NCBI GenBank assembly: GCA_012523605.1
Contig: JAAYTY010000113.1
Location: 1 to 6,992, forward strand
DNA length: 6,992 bases
Reading direction: 5' to 3'
Origin: Candidatus Fermentibacterota bacterium
GTDB lineage: Bacteria > Fermentibacterota > Fermentibacteria > Fermentibacterales > Fermentibacteraceae
Part shown: piece after piece, positions 6,870-6,992 of the stretch
Layout: each line of letters opens with the position of its first letter
Numbering within the stretch: position 1 is the stretch's first letter
Program-made: the position numbers and the translations under genes
The notes under the pieces: model-generated
Told to the model about the DNA's origin: nothing
What the model saw: the letters and a program-made list of their open reading frames with translations, nothing else
The model's database searches: none

Positions 6870-6892
6870 GGCACCATGATTAGGATGGTGCC
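6870..6892 (+). promoter_or_regulatory. hairpin immediately before the transposase start codon
   Basis: GGCACCAT (6870-6877) and ATGGTGCC (6885-6892) are perfect reverse complements around the 7-nt loop GATTAGG. The start ATG follows with no gap. The probable ribosome-binding site AGGA (6882-6885), 7 nt from the ATG, falls in the loop and first stem base. Such a stem could limit translation from read-through transcripts, as known for IS10 and IS50, although that role here is inferred. It may also overlap the terminal repeat of the insertion sequence. Confidence 0.5.
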
Positions 6893-6992
6893 ATGCGTCT
6901 GGAAGCCTATGAATCGCTGATCAGCAGTCCTGCAAGTGCTCGGAAGTATTTGCTGGGATTCTGCTGGAAAAACCATCAGCGCCACTGTCCTC
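6893..6992 (+). CDS. IS1595-type transposase, N-terminal fragment (runs off window)
   Basis: The ATG at 6893 opens a frame that stays open to the window edge, 33 codons. An in-frame TAG at 6881 blocks any longer start. The peptide MRLEAYESLISSPASARKYL is followed by GFCWKNHQRHCP. This resembles the N-terminus of IS1595/ISXO2-like DDE transposases, which begin with a short helical region and a zinc-ribbon whose second Cys lies in a CPxC-like motif. The FCWKN-x-x-x-CP form is one I recall in that group. The zinc-ribbon remainder, the DDE core and the right end are outside the window, so intactness cannot be judged. The left boundary of the element should lie between 6801 and 6892, and I could not fix it. 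Confidence 0.6.
   Translation, partial: MRLEAYESLISSPASARKYLLGFCWKNHQRHCP

Noticed and set aside
6876..6920. 14-residue open frame starting in the hairpin and overlapping the transposase start out of frame
   Set aside because: It could be a regulatory leader peptide, but it has no ribosome-binding site of its own and no supporting feature.

Overview
The window is GC-rich and tightly packed with genes for exported proteins. It holds five complete or partial chromosomal genes, one short AT-rich inverted-repeat element and the 5' start of an insertion-sequence transposase. Three things point to a member of the FCB group: a gingipain-type (C25) protease, a GNGNGYPEAGE-type repeat domain, and a C-terminal tail resembling the type A sorting signal of the type IX secretion system (T9SS). 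High GC content argues against typical Bacteroidetes and favours a candidate lineage such as Fermentibacteria, Eisenbacteria or a relative. That taxonomic guess is inference; there is no rRNA or marker gene here.

Layout. Positions 1-935 (+) are the 3' part of a beta-propeller-like gene that starts outside the window. Positions 940-1057 hold a 118-bp element with perfect 19-bp terminal inverted repeats around an 80-bp core of about 26% GC, inserted between convergent genes. Its right terminus supplies the stop codon of the next gene. Positions 1055-2110 (-) encode a putative lipoprotein with an S41 (C-terminal processing/tricorn-like) peptidase fold but without the usual catalytic serine and lysine. 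Sixteen bases upstream in the same direction, 2127-5516 (-) encodes an 1129-residue secreted C25 cysteine protease with an intact His/Cys pair, several beta-sandwich modules and the sorting tail. The two minus-strand genes look like one operon.

A 207-bp divergent region (5517-5723) with a perfect 14-bp palindrome separates this operon from 5724-6278 (+), a small secreted DOMON-domain protein. A strong GC hairpin follows it. Then comes 6432-6800 (+), a 122-residue multi-pass membrane protein of unknown function. The window ends inside a probable IS1595-type transposase (from 6893, +). Its start codon directly abuts a perfect 8-bp hairpin that holds most of its ribosome-binding site in the loop.

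Functionally, most of the region serves the cell envelope or surface: an exported protease, a protease-like lipoprotein encoded with it, and a possible haem- or ligand-binding exported protein read divergently. The two mobile-type elements lie in gaps between genes and interrupt none of them. No CRISPR array, tRNA, rRNA or defence system was seen.
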